In this document: piece by piece, positions 1-5,376 of the stretch | How positions within the stretch are numbered: position 1 is the first letter of the stretch | Layout: each line of letters begins with the position of its first letter | Assembly: GCA_021794705.1 (NCBI GenBank) | Contig: JAJYQH010000066.1 | Coordinates: 1-5,376, forward strand | Length of the DNA stretch: 5,376 bases | Reading direction: 5' to 3' | Source: Actinomycetes bacterium | GTDB taxonomy: Bacteria; Actinomycetota; Actinomycetes; Propionibacteriales; Propionibacteriaceae | Program-made: the position numbers and the translations under genes | The notes under the pieces: model-generated | Told to the model about the DNA's origin: nothing | The model's database searches: none | Seen by the model: only the letters and a program-made list of their open reading frames with translations

Positions 1-948
<948 letters not shown>

Positions 949-972
949 GGTCGGCAATGCTGCCCGGCGGCC

Positions 973-978
973 ATTACG
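973..978 (-). promoter_or_regulatory. Candidate -10 element of amt copy 1
   Basis: On the minus strand this reads CGTAAT, 24 nt before the ATG. Its position relative to the GlnR-type box is identical to that of the TGTAAT in front of amt copy 2, with 29.5 nt from the last -10 base to the box centre in both. No recognisable -35 hexamer exists; the GlnR box occupies that place, as expected for an activator-dependent promoter. This is inferred from conservation between the two copies; the transcription start would be near 966. Confidence 0.4.
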
Positions 979-983
979 CGCAT

Positions 984-1010
984 GTTGGTGCCGCGTTACG
1001 GCCGTGTTAC
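984..1010 (-). promoter_or_regulatory. GlnR-type box upstream of amt copy 1
   Basis: The minus strand reads GTAAC-ACGGCC-GTAAC (1010-995), followed after another 6 nt by CCAAC (988-984). The actinobacterial GlnR consensus is gTnAC-n6-GaAAC, with half sites repeating every 11 nt; the first two half sites fit it with one change and the third is degenerate. The 995-1010 core begins 46 nt upstream of the amt start, exactly as in copy 2. GlnR normally activates amt genes under nitrogen limitation, so the same is inferred here. Confidence 0.72.
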
Positions 1011-1021
1011 GCGCGCCGGGA

Positions 1022-1055
1022 GCCGGCCGGACGGGTTAGTCCCGATCCGGCCGGC
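1022..1055 (-). terminator. GC-rich hairpin after glnK, likely terminator
   Basis: A long inverted repeat pairs 1022-1035 (GCCGGCCGGACGGG) with 1041-1055 through 14 base pairs, one bulged base (A1045) and a 5-nt loop (TTAGT). It lies 18 nt past the glnK stop and upstream of the amt copy 1 GlnR box. There is no T-tract, which is common among actinobacterial terminators. It probably ends the amt copy 2-glnK transcript and separates it from the amt copy 1 promoter. Confidence 0.6.
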
Positions 1056-1073
1056 CCGAGGACCGGCGTCCTG

Positions 1074-1412
1074 CTAGATCGCCTCGTCACCCCGCTCGCC
1101 GGTGCGGATCCGCACCACGTCGTCGACGGGAACGGTCCAGACCTTGCCGTCGCCGATCTGCCCGGTGCGGGCGGTGCGGACGATCACCTCCACGATGCCG
1201 TCGGCGAGGTCGTCGCTGGTGAGCACCTCGAGCTTGACCTTGGCGATGAAGTCGATGGTGTACTCGGCGCCCCGGTAGACCTCGGTGTGGCCCTTCTGGC
1301 GGGCGTACCCGCTGACCTCGGTGACGGTGATGCCGGCGATGCCGTGCTGGGCGAGTGCGACCTGGACGTCGTTGAGCACCATCGGCTGGATGACGGCGGT
1401 GATGAGCTTCAC
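1074..1412 (-). CDS. glnK: PII nitrogen regulatory protein GlnK
   Basis: Trimeric PII signalling protein that binds ATP/ADP and 2-oxoglutarate and blocks Amt channels when nitrogen is ample. The 112-aa length is the family norm. The T-loop reads GHTEVYRGAEY with Tyr51, the site modified by GlnD (adenylylated in characterised actinobacteria), and Arg47, the residue that enters the Amt pore in the known complex. Ligand-site residues Gln39, Lys58, Gly87 and Lys90 are present, as are the C-terminal signature TGQIGDGKVW (83-92) and the tail RIRTGERG (101-108). Unusual: residues 9-12 are QPMV where most PII proteins have KP followed by F or H and a polar residue, and Ala37 replaces the usual Gly. 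The start is GTG, overlapping the amt copy 2 stop in the tetranucleotide GTGA, with AGAGG 7 nt upstream; translational coupling with amt is likely. No glnD follows, unlike the usual amtB-glnK-glnD order. The assignment is firm; GlnK rather than GlnB rests on amt linkage. Confidence 0.96.
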   Translation of the reverse strand: MKLITAVIQPMVLNDVQVALAQHGIAGITVTEVSGYARQKGHTEVYRGAEYTIDFIAKVKLEVLTSDDLADGIVEVIVRTARTGQIGDGKVWTVPVDDVVRIRTGERGDEAI

Positions 1413-2740
1413 GAGTGGACCTCTTCCTTGGATCCCGGGACCACCACGGTGGAGTGCACGCGCTGGTAGTTGGTGTAGCGGACGTTGGACAAGTCATAGC
1501 CGATCTCGGCGTGTTCGTTGATGTCGGCGCCGCTGAGCTCGGCCGACGACGTGAGCCGGAGGCCCATGATCGCCTTGAGCACGAGGGCGATGACGTAGGT
1601 GACGACGAACGAGTAGATCAGCACGGCGAAGGCCGCGATCGCCTGGCGCCCCAACTGCATGAACCCGCCGCCGTAGAAGACGCCGTCGTTGGTGGCGAGG
1701 AAGCCGATGGCCAGGGTCCCGATGAGGCCGCCGACGAGGTGGACGCCGACGACGTCGAGCGCGTCGTCGAAGCCGAACTTGAACTTGAGGCCGATGGCCA
1801 GGGCGCAGCCCGCGCCGGCGAGGATGCCGACGACGATCGCGCCGACCGGGCTCACCGAGGCGCAGGCCGGGGTGATGGCCACGAGGCCGGCGACGATCCC
1901 GGACGCCGCCCCGAGTGAGGTCGCGTGCCCGTCCCGGATCCGCTCCGTCACCAGCCAGGCCAGCATGGCCGCGCAGGTGGCGACCATGGTGTTGACCCAG
2001 GCGAGGGCCGCCGTGGGGGTGGCACCGAGGGCGGAGCCGGCGTTGAAGCCGAACCAGCCGAACCACAGCAGCCCGGCGCCCAGCATGACGAGGGTGAGGT
2101 TGTGCGGGCGCATCGGCCGCTGCCCGAAGCCGAGCCGGGGCCCGAGGACGAGGGCGAGGGCGAGGCCGGCGGTGCCGGCGTTGATGTGGATCGCGGTGCC
2201 GCCGGCGAAGTCGTACGCCTTGACGGTGTTCGCGATCCAGCCGCCGTGGGCCGCCGCGACGCCGTCGAAGGCGAACACCCAGTGCGCGACCGGGAAGTAC
2301 ACGAGCGTGGCCCAGACGACGGTGAAGACCGTCCAGGTCGAGAACTTGATCCGGTCGGCGACGGCCCCGGACACGAGCGCGACCGCGATGATCGCGAACG
2401 CGGCCTGGAAGCCGACGAACACGAGCGCCGGGATGTCGTGCTTCCCGTCCCCGGTCGTGTCGATGGCCATGCCGTAGAGGTTCCGCATGCCGAAGTACTG
2501 GAAGGGGTTGCCGACCACGCCGCCGATCGAGTTGCCGAACGCTTCGGAGTAGCCGTAGAGGATCCACAGCACGCCGACGGTGCCCATCGAGATGATCGAC
2601 ATCATCATCATGTTGAGCACGCCGAATGCGCGGACCATGCCTCCGTAGAAGAAGGCGAGGGCGGGTGTCATGAGCAGCACGAGGGCTGCGGAGACCATGA
2701 CCCAGGCGGTGTCGCCCGTGTTGATTTCAAGTGCCATCAT
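1409..2740 (-). CDS. amt: Ammonium transporter Amt, copy 2 (complete), with canonical twin-His pore
   Basis: Complete 443-aa Amt/MEP/Rh channel for ammonium uptake, expected to form a trimer of 11-span subunits in the cytoplasmic membrane. Pore residues can be placed against E. coli AmtB: Phe gate F115 and F232, D177, twin histidines H185 and H334 (GVHLVGG), and S236 in the outer recruitment site. The cytoplasmic tail after GLRLTSSAE keeps the G-x-D-x(3)-H-x-E-x-x-Y pattern (GADINEHAEIGY) used in GlnK docking, then adds an extension of about 26 residues ending EEVHS. There is no cleavable signal peptide; the first membrane span starts at about residue 11. The start is the first of two adjacent ATGs (2740), with AGGA 9 nt upstream; it aligns with the copy 1 start. 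The gene overlaps glnK by 4 nt, the conserved amt-glnK pairing. Two GlnR-type boxes precede it. An apparent open extension upstream of 2740 runs antisense through the zinc-ribbon gene and is not coding. Confidence 0.97.
   Translation of the reverse strand: MMALEINTGDTAWVMVSAALVLLMTPALAFFYGGMVRAFGVLNMMMMSIISMGTVGVLWILYGYSEAFGNSIGGVVGNPFQYFGMRNLYGMAIDTTGDGKHDIPALVFVGFQAAFAIIAVALVSGAVADRIKFSTWTVFTVVWATLVYFPVAHWVFAFDGVAAAHGGWIANTVKAYDFAGGTAIHINAGTAGLALALVLGPRLGFGQRPMRPHNLTLVMLGAGLLWFGWFGFNAGSALGATPTAALAWVNTMVATCAAMLAWLVTERIRDGHATSLGAASGIVAGLVAITPACASVSPVGAIVVGILAGAGCALAIGLKFKFGFDDALDVVGVHLVGGLIGTLAIGFLATNDGVFYGGGFMQLGRQAIAAFAVLIYSFVVTYVIALVLKAIMGLRLTSSAELSGADINEHAEIGYDLSNVRYTNYQRVHSTVVVPGSKEEVHS
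1420..1424 (-). promoter_or_regulatory. Ribosome binding site of glnK
   Basis: The minus strand has AGAGG within a purine run AAGGAAGAGG (1429-1420), 7 nt before the GTG start. It lies inside the last codons of amt copy 2. It supports the GTG at 1412 as the true start and gives glnK its own ribosome entry in addition to coupling through the 4-nt overlap. Confidence 0.7.
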
Positions 2741-2749
2741 GGTCGGGAA

Positions 2750-2753
2750 TCCT
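2750..2753 (-). promoter_or_regulatory. Ribosome binding site of amt copy 2
   Basis: AGGA on the minus strand, 9 nt before the first ATG and 12 nt before the second, so it favours the ATG at 2740. The equivalent position in the copy 1 leader (958-961) reads AGCA, a one-base change that should weaken ribosome binding there. Confidence 0.55.
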
Positions 2754-2764
2754 GCCTGTGGGGC

Positions 2765-2770
2765 ATTACA
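2765..2770 (-). promoter_or_regulatory. Candidate -10 element of the amt copy 2-glnK operon
   Basis: TGTAAT on the minus strand matches 5 of 6 bases of the TATAAT consensus, 24 nt before the ATG. The GlnR-type box at 2787-2802 covers the -35 region (centre roughly 37 nt upstream of the expected start near 2758). The spacing is identical in front of amt copy 1, which is the main support. No transcript data are available. Confidence 0.45.
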
Positions 2771-2786
2771 TCGGGGCGCCTGCGGC

Positions 2787-2802
2787 GTTACGGACGTGTT
2801 AG
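2787..2802 (-). promoter_or_regulatory. GlnR-type box, proximal to amt copy 2
   Basis: The minus strand reads CTAAC-ACGTCC-GTAAC, one base off the GTnAC-n6 pattern in the first half site and one off GaAAC in the second. It sits 46 nt before the amt ATG, matching the copy 1 box in position and largely in sequence. It is expected to recruit GlnR for activation when nitrogen is scarce. Confidence 0.68.
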
Positions 2803-2817
2803 CGATCGGCGTCTTCT

Positions 2818-2833
2818 GTTTCGGATTGGTTAC
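2818..2833 (-). promoter_or_regulatory. GlnR-type box, distal, perfect consensus
   Basis: The minus strand reads GTAAC-CAATCC-GAAAC, an exact match to gTnAC-n6-GaAAC. Its centre is 31 bp (about three helical turns) from the proximal box, so the two dimers would lie on one face of the DNA. It is also 30 nt upstream of the divergent zinc-ribbon gene start and overlaps that gene's best -10 candidate. It has no counterpart upstream of amt copy 1. Confidence 0.75.
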
Positions 2834-2836
2834 GCT
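2831..2836 (+). promoter_or_regulatory. Possible -10 element of the zinc-ribbon gene
   Basis: TACGCT fits the loose actinobacterial -10 pattern TAnnnT and lies 27 nt before the ATG. No credible -35 hexamer is visible at 16-18 bp spacing. It overlaps the distal GlnR-type box, so GlnR binding could repress or modulate this promoter. Weak evidence. Confidence 0.3.
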
Positions 2837-2853
2837 GGTAGCCGGTCCACCCG

Positions 2854-2860
2854 AAGGAGG
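2854..2860 (+). promoter_or_regulatory. Strong Shine-Dalgarno of the zinc-ribbon gene
   Basis: AAGGAGG, a full anti-16S match, ends only 3 nt before the ATG at 2864. The spacing is short but no other in-frame start is nearby, and the CxxC motif begins at residue 3, so this site fixes the start and dismisses the long in-frame opening upstream. Confidence 0.75.
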
Positions 2861-2863
2861 CAG

Positions 2864-3784
2864 ATGTTCTGCACGCGCTGCGGCTCGCCCGTGACCCCTG
2901 ACGACCACGCCTGCCCGACCTGCGGAGGCAACCTCCTCCTGCCCGGTTCCGTGGGCGTCGACGACGAGACGCCGACGATGACCGGCGGCTCCGCCAGGTC
3001 GGCCGGTGGTGCGGCCGCGACCGCGGGAGGTGCGGACGTCCACGGTCCCGGCTCGACGCGGATCATGCCGGCGGTCGGAGGCCACGACGACCTGGACGCC
3101 ACCCGGTTCAACCCCCGGGTGCCCGCCCAGGAGACTCCGCGGGCCCCGCGCCCGGCGACGAGCAACCTGCCCGACGACTGGTTCCGGTCGGGGGACTCCG
3201 CACCCCCGCCGAGGCCCGCCCCGTGGGCCGGCGCCCCCCAGCCCCCGCTCGTCGACCCGGCCCCCGGGCAGCCACCGGTGCCGACCCAGCGCCGGTACCA
3301 CGAGCGCATGTCGGCGGGCGTGGTCGCGGCGCTCGCCCTCATTCCCGTGGTGGCGATCGCGATCCTCGTGTGGCAGCTGCTCCAGTGGGGCGGCGTCCGG
3401 TTCGTCAGCCCGCCGGCCCACACCGCAGCAGCGGGAGCCACACCGATCCCCTCCGGAGCGACCGAGCCCAGCGGGGCGACGTCGGCGGCACCGCAGGCGT
3501 CGTCGTCCAGCGCGCCCGCCAGTTCGGCGGCGTCCAGCGCGTCCTCCTCGGCCGCCGTGCCGGCCGGCGCCACCCAGTGCTCGGCCACGGTCTACGCCGG
3601 GCCCGACACGAGCTGCCCGTTCGCCCAGGCGGTCGCGGCCAAGATCCCGGGGCACCCGCACTCGGTGTTCGTGGTGACGGCCAAGAGCCCGGTGACCAAG
3701 AAGGACTACACGATGACCTGCACGAGCGGCACGCCGATCGTCTGCCGCGGGGGCGACAACGCCGCGGTCTACGTCACCGGCTGA
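2864..3784 (+). CDS. Zinc-ribbon, single-span membrane protein with Cys-paired extracytoplasmic domain, unknown function
   Basis: A 306-aa protein. Residues 3-20 form a zinc ribbon, CTRC-x10-CPTC. Residues 30-148 are a Pro/Gly/Ala-rich, probably disordered cytoplasmic stretch with Thr-containing acidic patches (DETPTM at 34-39, DLDATRF at 76-82). A membrane span lies at about 150-174, followed by an Ala/Ser-rich linker (187-233). The C-terminal domain (235-306) has four Cys (239, 251, 286, 294), in DTSCPFA and TMTCTS...IVCRGG contexts, and ends NAAVYV. The zinc ribbon inside, span, linker and disulphide-capable domain outside suggest an envelope sensor or scaffold; topology is inferred from composition. 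C-terminal modules with a TSCPFA motif occur in other actinobacterial envelope proteins without a settled function, as far as I recall. The Thr patches could be kinase targets, but that is speculative. The gene is divergent from amt copy 2, sharing a 123-bp region with GlnR-type boxes, and convergent with the phosphatase gene. Confidence 0.9.
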   Translation: MFCTRCGSPVTPDDHACPTCGGNLLLPGSVGVDDETPTMTGGSARSAGGAAATAGGADVHGPGSTRIMPAVGGHDDLDATRFNPRVPAQETPRAPRPATSNLPDDWFRSGDSAPPPRPAPWAGAPQPPLVDPAPGQPPVPTQRRYHERMSAGVVAALALIPVVAIAILVWQLLQWGGVRFVSPPAHTAAAGATPIPSGATEPSGATSAAPQASSSSAPASSAASSASSSAAVPAGATQCSATVYAGPDTSCPFAQAVAAKIPGHPHSVFVVTAKSPVTKKDYTMTCTSGTPIVCRGGDNAAVYVTG

Positions 3785-3800
3785 GCGGCGCAGCCGCCGC
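3785..3800. terminator. GC hairpin at convergent gene ends, possible bidirectional terminator
   Basis: GCGGCG-CAGC-CGCCGC is a 6-bp all-GC stem with a tetraloop, starting directly after the zinc-ribbon gene stop. A second small stem (GCCGC 3801-3805 with GCGGC 3812-3816) follows and covers the phosphatase stop. There is no T-tract on either side. The two genes end only 24 bp apart, so some structure here must end both transcripts or they overlap. Confidence 0.4.
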
Positions 3801-3808
3801 GCCGCGCG

Positions 3809-4303
3809 TCAGCGGCGCTCCACGTGCACCAGCGAGGCGAGCGCGTAGGGCATCCGGCCCAGCGCGTCCCACGGTCCGTCGACGACGAACCTCGCCCAGG
3901 ACGCCGGCGGGAAACGGCCCCAGATGTCCTCGGCCAGCCGTGGGCTGGCGCCCGACACCATCCGCGCGGCGAGGCCGGGCACGGTCGGTGAGTGCGCGAC
4001 GACGAGCAGCGACGTGACGGCGTCCGCGGTGTCGGCGATGTGCTGCAGCAGGGTGTTGGTGCCGCACAGGTACAGGGCGTCGAGCGGTTCGACGACCGGG
4101 GCGCCGGGCAGGGCCAGGCAGGCGGTCGTCTCCCGGGTGCGCACGGCGGAGGAGCACAGCACGTGGGTGATGCCGAGGGTGGCGAACATCCGGCCGGCAG
4201 CGGCGGCCTCGGCCCGGCCCTCCGCGGTGAGGGGGCGGTCACGGTCGGCGACCGACAGGTCGGAGGCGGCCGTCGCGTGCCGCATCAGCACCAGCGAACG
4301 CAT
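3809..4303 (-). CDS. SixA-type histidine phosphatase family protein
   Basis: A 164-aa protein of the histidine phosphatase (phosphoglycerate mutase-like) superfamily, SixA branch; E. coli SixA, a protein phosphohistidine phosphatase, is about the same size. The nucleophile motif is LMRHATA (R8, H9), having the SixA-like RHA form rather than the RHG of mutases. DRPLTAEGR (22-30) is the typical following segment. The second Arg is in SSAVRTRET (R55) and the second catalytic His is in VVAHSPTV (H104). No signal peptide or membrane span, so it is cytoplasmic. The substrate is unknown; phosphorylated proteins or small phosphate esters are both possible. The start is the ATG at 4303; the upstream GGGG is a poor ribosome site, and the 23-bp gap from the methyltransferase gene suggests co-transcription and partial coupling. 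It is convergent with the zinc-ribbon gene. Confidence 0.9.
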   Translation of the reverse strand: MRSLVLMRHATAASDLSVADRDRPLTAEGRAEAAAAGRMFATLGITHVLCSSAVRTRETTACLALPGAPVVEPLDALYLCGTNTLLQHIADTADAVTSLLVVAHSPTVPGLAARMVSGASPRLAEDIWGRFPPASWARFVVDGPWDALGRMPYALASLVHVERR

Positions 4304-4326
4304 GCCCCGAGGCTACGAGCCCCGTG

Positions 4327-5334
4327 TTACAGCGGTGCGACAGCGACGAGCAGGTCGCGGTGGATGGACGCGTCGACCCGGTGGCCGAACTCGTCCCACG
4401 GCGAACCGTCGAGCACCTCGAGCCCGGCACCGGTGACGAGTGCCGCGGCGTCCTCGCGGGTGAGGCCGTACGTGTTCCACGACAGCCCGAGCGCCCCGCC
4501 GGGACGCAACTGGCCGGCCCAGACCGGGAGGGCCTCGCGCAGCAGCCCCGCAGGGGAGCGGTCGCGCTTGCCCGCGTGCCCGCTCACGTCGCTCTGCGAC
4601 CCGTGGACGACGCCGTAGGGCGCGTCGGTGACGATCACGTCGAACTTCTTCTTCCCGAACAGCGCCGCCGACTGGCGGGTGTCGCCGGTGAACACGGTGA
4701 GCGCGAGCGGCGTCGGGAGCCTCAGTTCCGCGTCGAACCGGCGCCCCAGGGAGCGGCCCTCCCGGCGCACCGGGCTCACGGACGCCGTGTGCTTGAGGCG
4801 CTTCCGGCGCAGCCACGTGCGGAGGTACGCGGCCATCGCGTCGAACGCCTTCTCGTCGGCCTCCACGCCGTAGGCGTTGTGCCCCATCATCCAGGCCGTC
4901 TCGAGCGTCGTCCCGCGCCCCGACAGGGGGTCGAGGAGGTCGAGGGGCCCGGTGACCGGACGCCGCAGCGCCGCAACGGTCACGTTGACCAGCAGCCGGG
5001 TGAACTGCTCATTGGTCTTGCCCTGGTACTTCGGGATGGTCACGAGGTCGTCGTCGAGCACGTCGGGGTGGGGGAGTGCCACCGGACGCAGCAGCCCGTC
5101 GCCCTCCCGGGCGAACAGCCCGAGGGCCGCCGATTGTCCGGCCAGGCGGCGCAACAGGCCGGCGTCGAGGTCGTCGGCCTCGAAGCCGAGGTAGGCGAGC
5201 CCGGCGACGTCCTCGACCCGCTGGTCGCGGGTGCCGGGGCAGCTCACCTGCAGTTCGGCCCGCGCGAGCCGGTCGGATTCGCCGGCGTAGACCCGGTTCG
5301 CCGAGGGTGCGAGGAGCAGCAGGTAGTGAGTCAC
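4327..5334 (-). CDS. TRM11-family SAM-dependent RNA methyltransferase (probable tRNA guanine-N2)
   Basis: A 335-aa class I methyltransferase resembling Trm11/TrmG10, enzymes that methylate N2 of guanosine in tRNA. The N-terminal about 95 residues (NRVYAGES...ARAELQV) look like the NFLD-type RNA-binding portion; I cannot identify a full THUMP domain. The linker KYQGKTNEQFTRLLVNV (102-118) is typical of the family. SAM motif I is LDPLSGRGTT (134-143), the acidic ribose ligand is E158 in YGVEAD, and the catalytic motif IV is TDAPYG (236-241), in place of the more common DPPYG. The basic segment 172-200 (RTWLRRKRLKH...RRF) is an insertion that may contact RNA. The start is GTG at 5334; no clear ribosome site is seen and the frame stays open to the window edge, so an upstream start is possible, although no ATG/GTG/TTG codon occurs in that short stretch. 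The stop is TAA. Followed by the phosphatase gene 23 bp on. Target nucleoside not determinable. Confidence 0.88.
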   Translation of the reverse strand: MTHYLLLLAPSANRVYAGESDRLARAELQVSCPGTRDQRVEDVAGLAYLGFEADDLDAGLLRRLAGQSAALGLFAREGDGLLRPVALPHPDVLDDDLVTIPKYQGKTNEQFTRLLVNVTVAALRRPVTGPLDLLDPLSGRGTTLETAWMMGHNAYGVEADEKAFDAMAAYLRTWLRRKRLKHTASVSPVRREGRSLGRRFDAELRLPTPLALTVFTGDTRQSAALFGKKKFDVIVTDAPYGVVHGSQSDVSGHAGKRDRSPAGLLREALPVWAGQLRPGGALGLSWNTYGLTREDAAALVTGAGLEVLDGSPWDEFGHRVDASIHRDLLVAVAPL

Positions 5335-5376
5335 CGGCCCATGATCCCACGTGGTCCGGACGCCCCAGTGCGCGCG

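Larger units (their letters stand above)
1793..2802 (-). repeat. Diverged tandem duplicate of promoter plus amt, copy 2 unit
   Basis: Partner of 1-1010. Coding identity at protein level is about 82% (about 56 differences in 316 by hand). The leader shows shared blocks around the ATG (CCGACCATG), GTAATG and the paired GTAAC half sites. Copy 2 keeps an additional distal GlnR box (2818-2833) just outside the duplicated part. Confidence 0.85.

Noticed and set aside
1035..1039. CTAAC on the minus strand as a distal GlnR half site for amt copy 1
   Set aside because: It has no partner 11 nt away on either side and falls in the loop of the terminator-like hairpin.
1925..2863. Upstream in-frame extension of the zinc-ribbon gene
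   Set aside because: It is antisense to amt copy 2 with shadow composition; AAGGAGG and the CxxC motif at residue 3 place the start at 2864.
2741..3661. Minus-strand open extension in front of amt copy 2, antisense to the zinc-ribbon gene
   Set aside because: Arg/Gly-rich shadow sequence; Amt homology and conserved leader start at 2740.
4326..4330. GTAAC on the minus strand overlapping the methyltransferase stop, as a GlnR half site upstream of the phosphatase gene
   Set aside because: No partner GnAAC half site occurs at 6-nt spacing, so it is a chance match.
4622..4630. DAPYG motif read as a DNA adenine methylase catalytic motif (restriction-modification)
   Set aside because: Motif I form, the KYQGKTNEQFTRLL linker and overall order fit TRM11-type RNA methyltransferases; no restriction gene or specificity domain is nearby.
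5009..5350. Minus-strand frame with ATG just upstream of the methyltransferase start
   Set aside because: It is a different frame from the methyltransferase, Arg/Pro-rich, and overlaps a well-supported gene; the ATG leads to no recognisable protein.

Overview
The window is very GC-rich, and its gene content points to an actinobacterium. It has an amt-glnK ammonium uptake operon with GlnR-type boxes of the form GTnAC-n6-GnAAC, a zinc-ribbon/single-membrane-span protein with a Cys-paired C-terminal domain of a kind familiar from mycobacteria and Pseudonocardiales, a SixA-like phosphatase and a TRM11-family methyltransferase. Pseudonocardiales is my best guess for the order, but nothing here fixes the genus.

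Left part (1-2802, all minus strand): two tandem ammonium transporter genes with a PII gene between them. Transcription runs from high to low coordinates: amt copy 2 (complete, 443 aa), then glnK (112 aa, start overlapping the amt stop by 4 nt), then a GC-rich hairpin, then amt copy 1, which is cut by the left window edge after codon 316. The two transporters align without a gap and are about 82% identical by hand count. The similarity continues through the leader to the upstream edge of a GlnR-type box that sits exactly 46 nt before each start codon, so promoter and gene appear to have been duplicated as a unit. Copy 2 has both pore histidines (H185, H334). Copy 1 has Glu at the first of these positions, the same change that marks fungal Mep1/Mep3 channels.

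Middle (2803-3784): a short divergent promoter region, with a second, consensus-perfect GlnR-type box, separates amt copy 2 from a plus-strand gene for a zinc-ribbon membrane protein of unknown function. The box overlaps the best -10 candidate of that gene.

Right part (3785-5376): a convergent junction with GC hairpins, then two minus-strand genes 23 bp apart, probably co-transcribed: a TRM11-family SAM-dependent RNA methyltransferase followed by a SixA-type histidine phosphatase. They have no visible link to nitrogen metabolism.

The coherent biology is nitrogen control. Under nitrogen limitation GlnR would switch on both amt units, and GlnK made with copy 2 would gate the channels. I see no wholly new system. 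The most notable points are the natural His-to-Glu pore change in the duplicated transporter, the promoter-plus-gene duplication, and the shared GlnR region with the zinc-ribbon gene.
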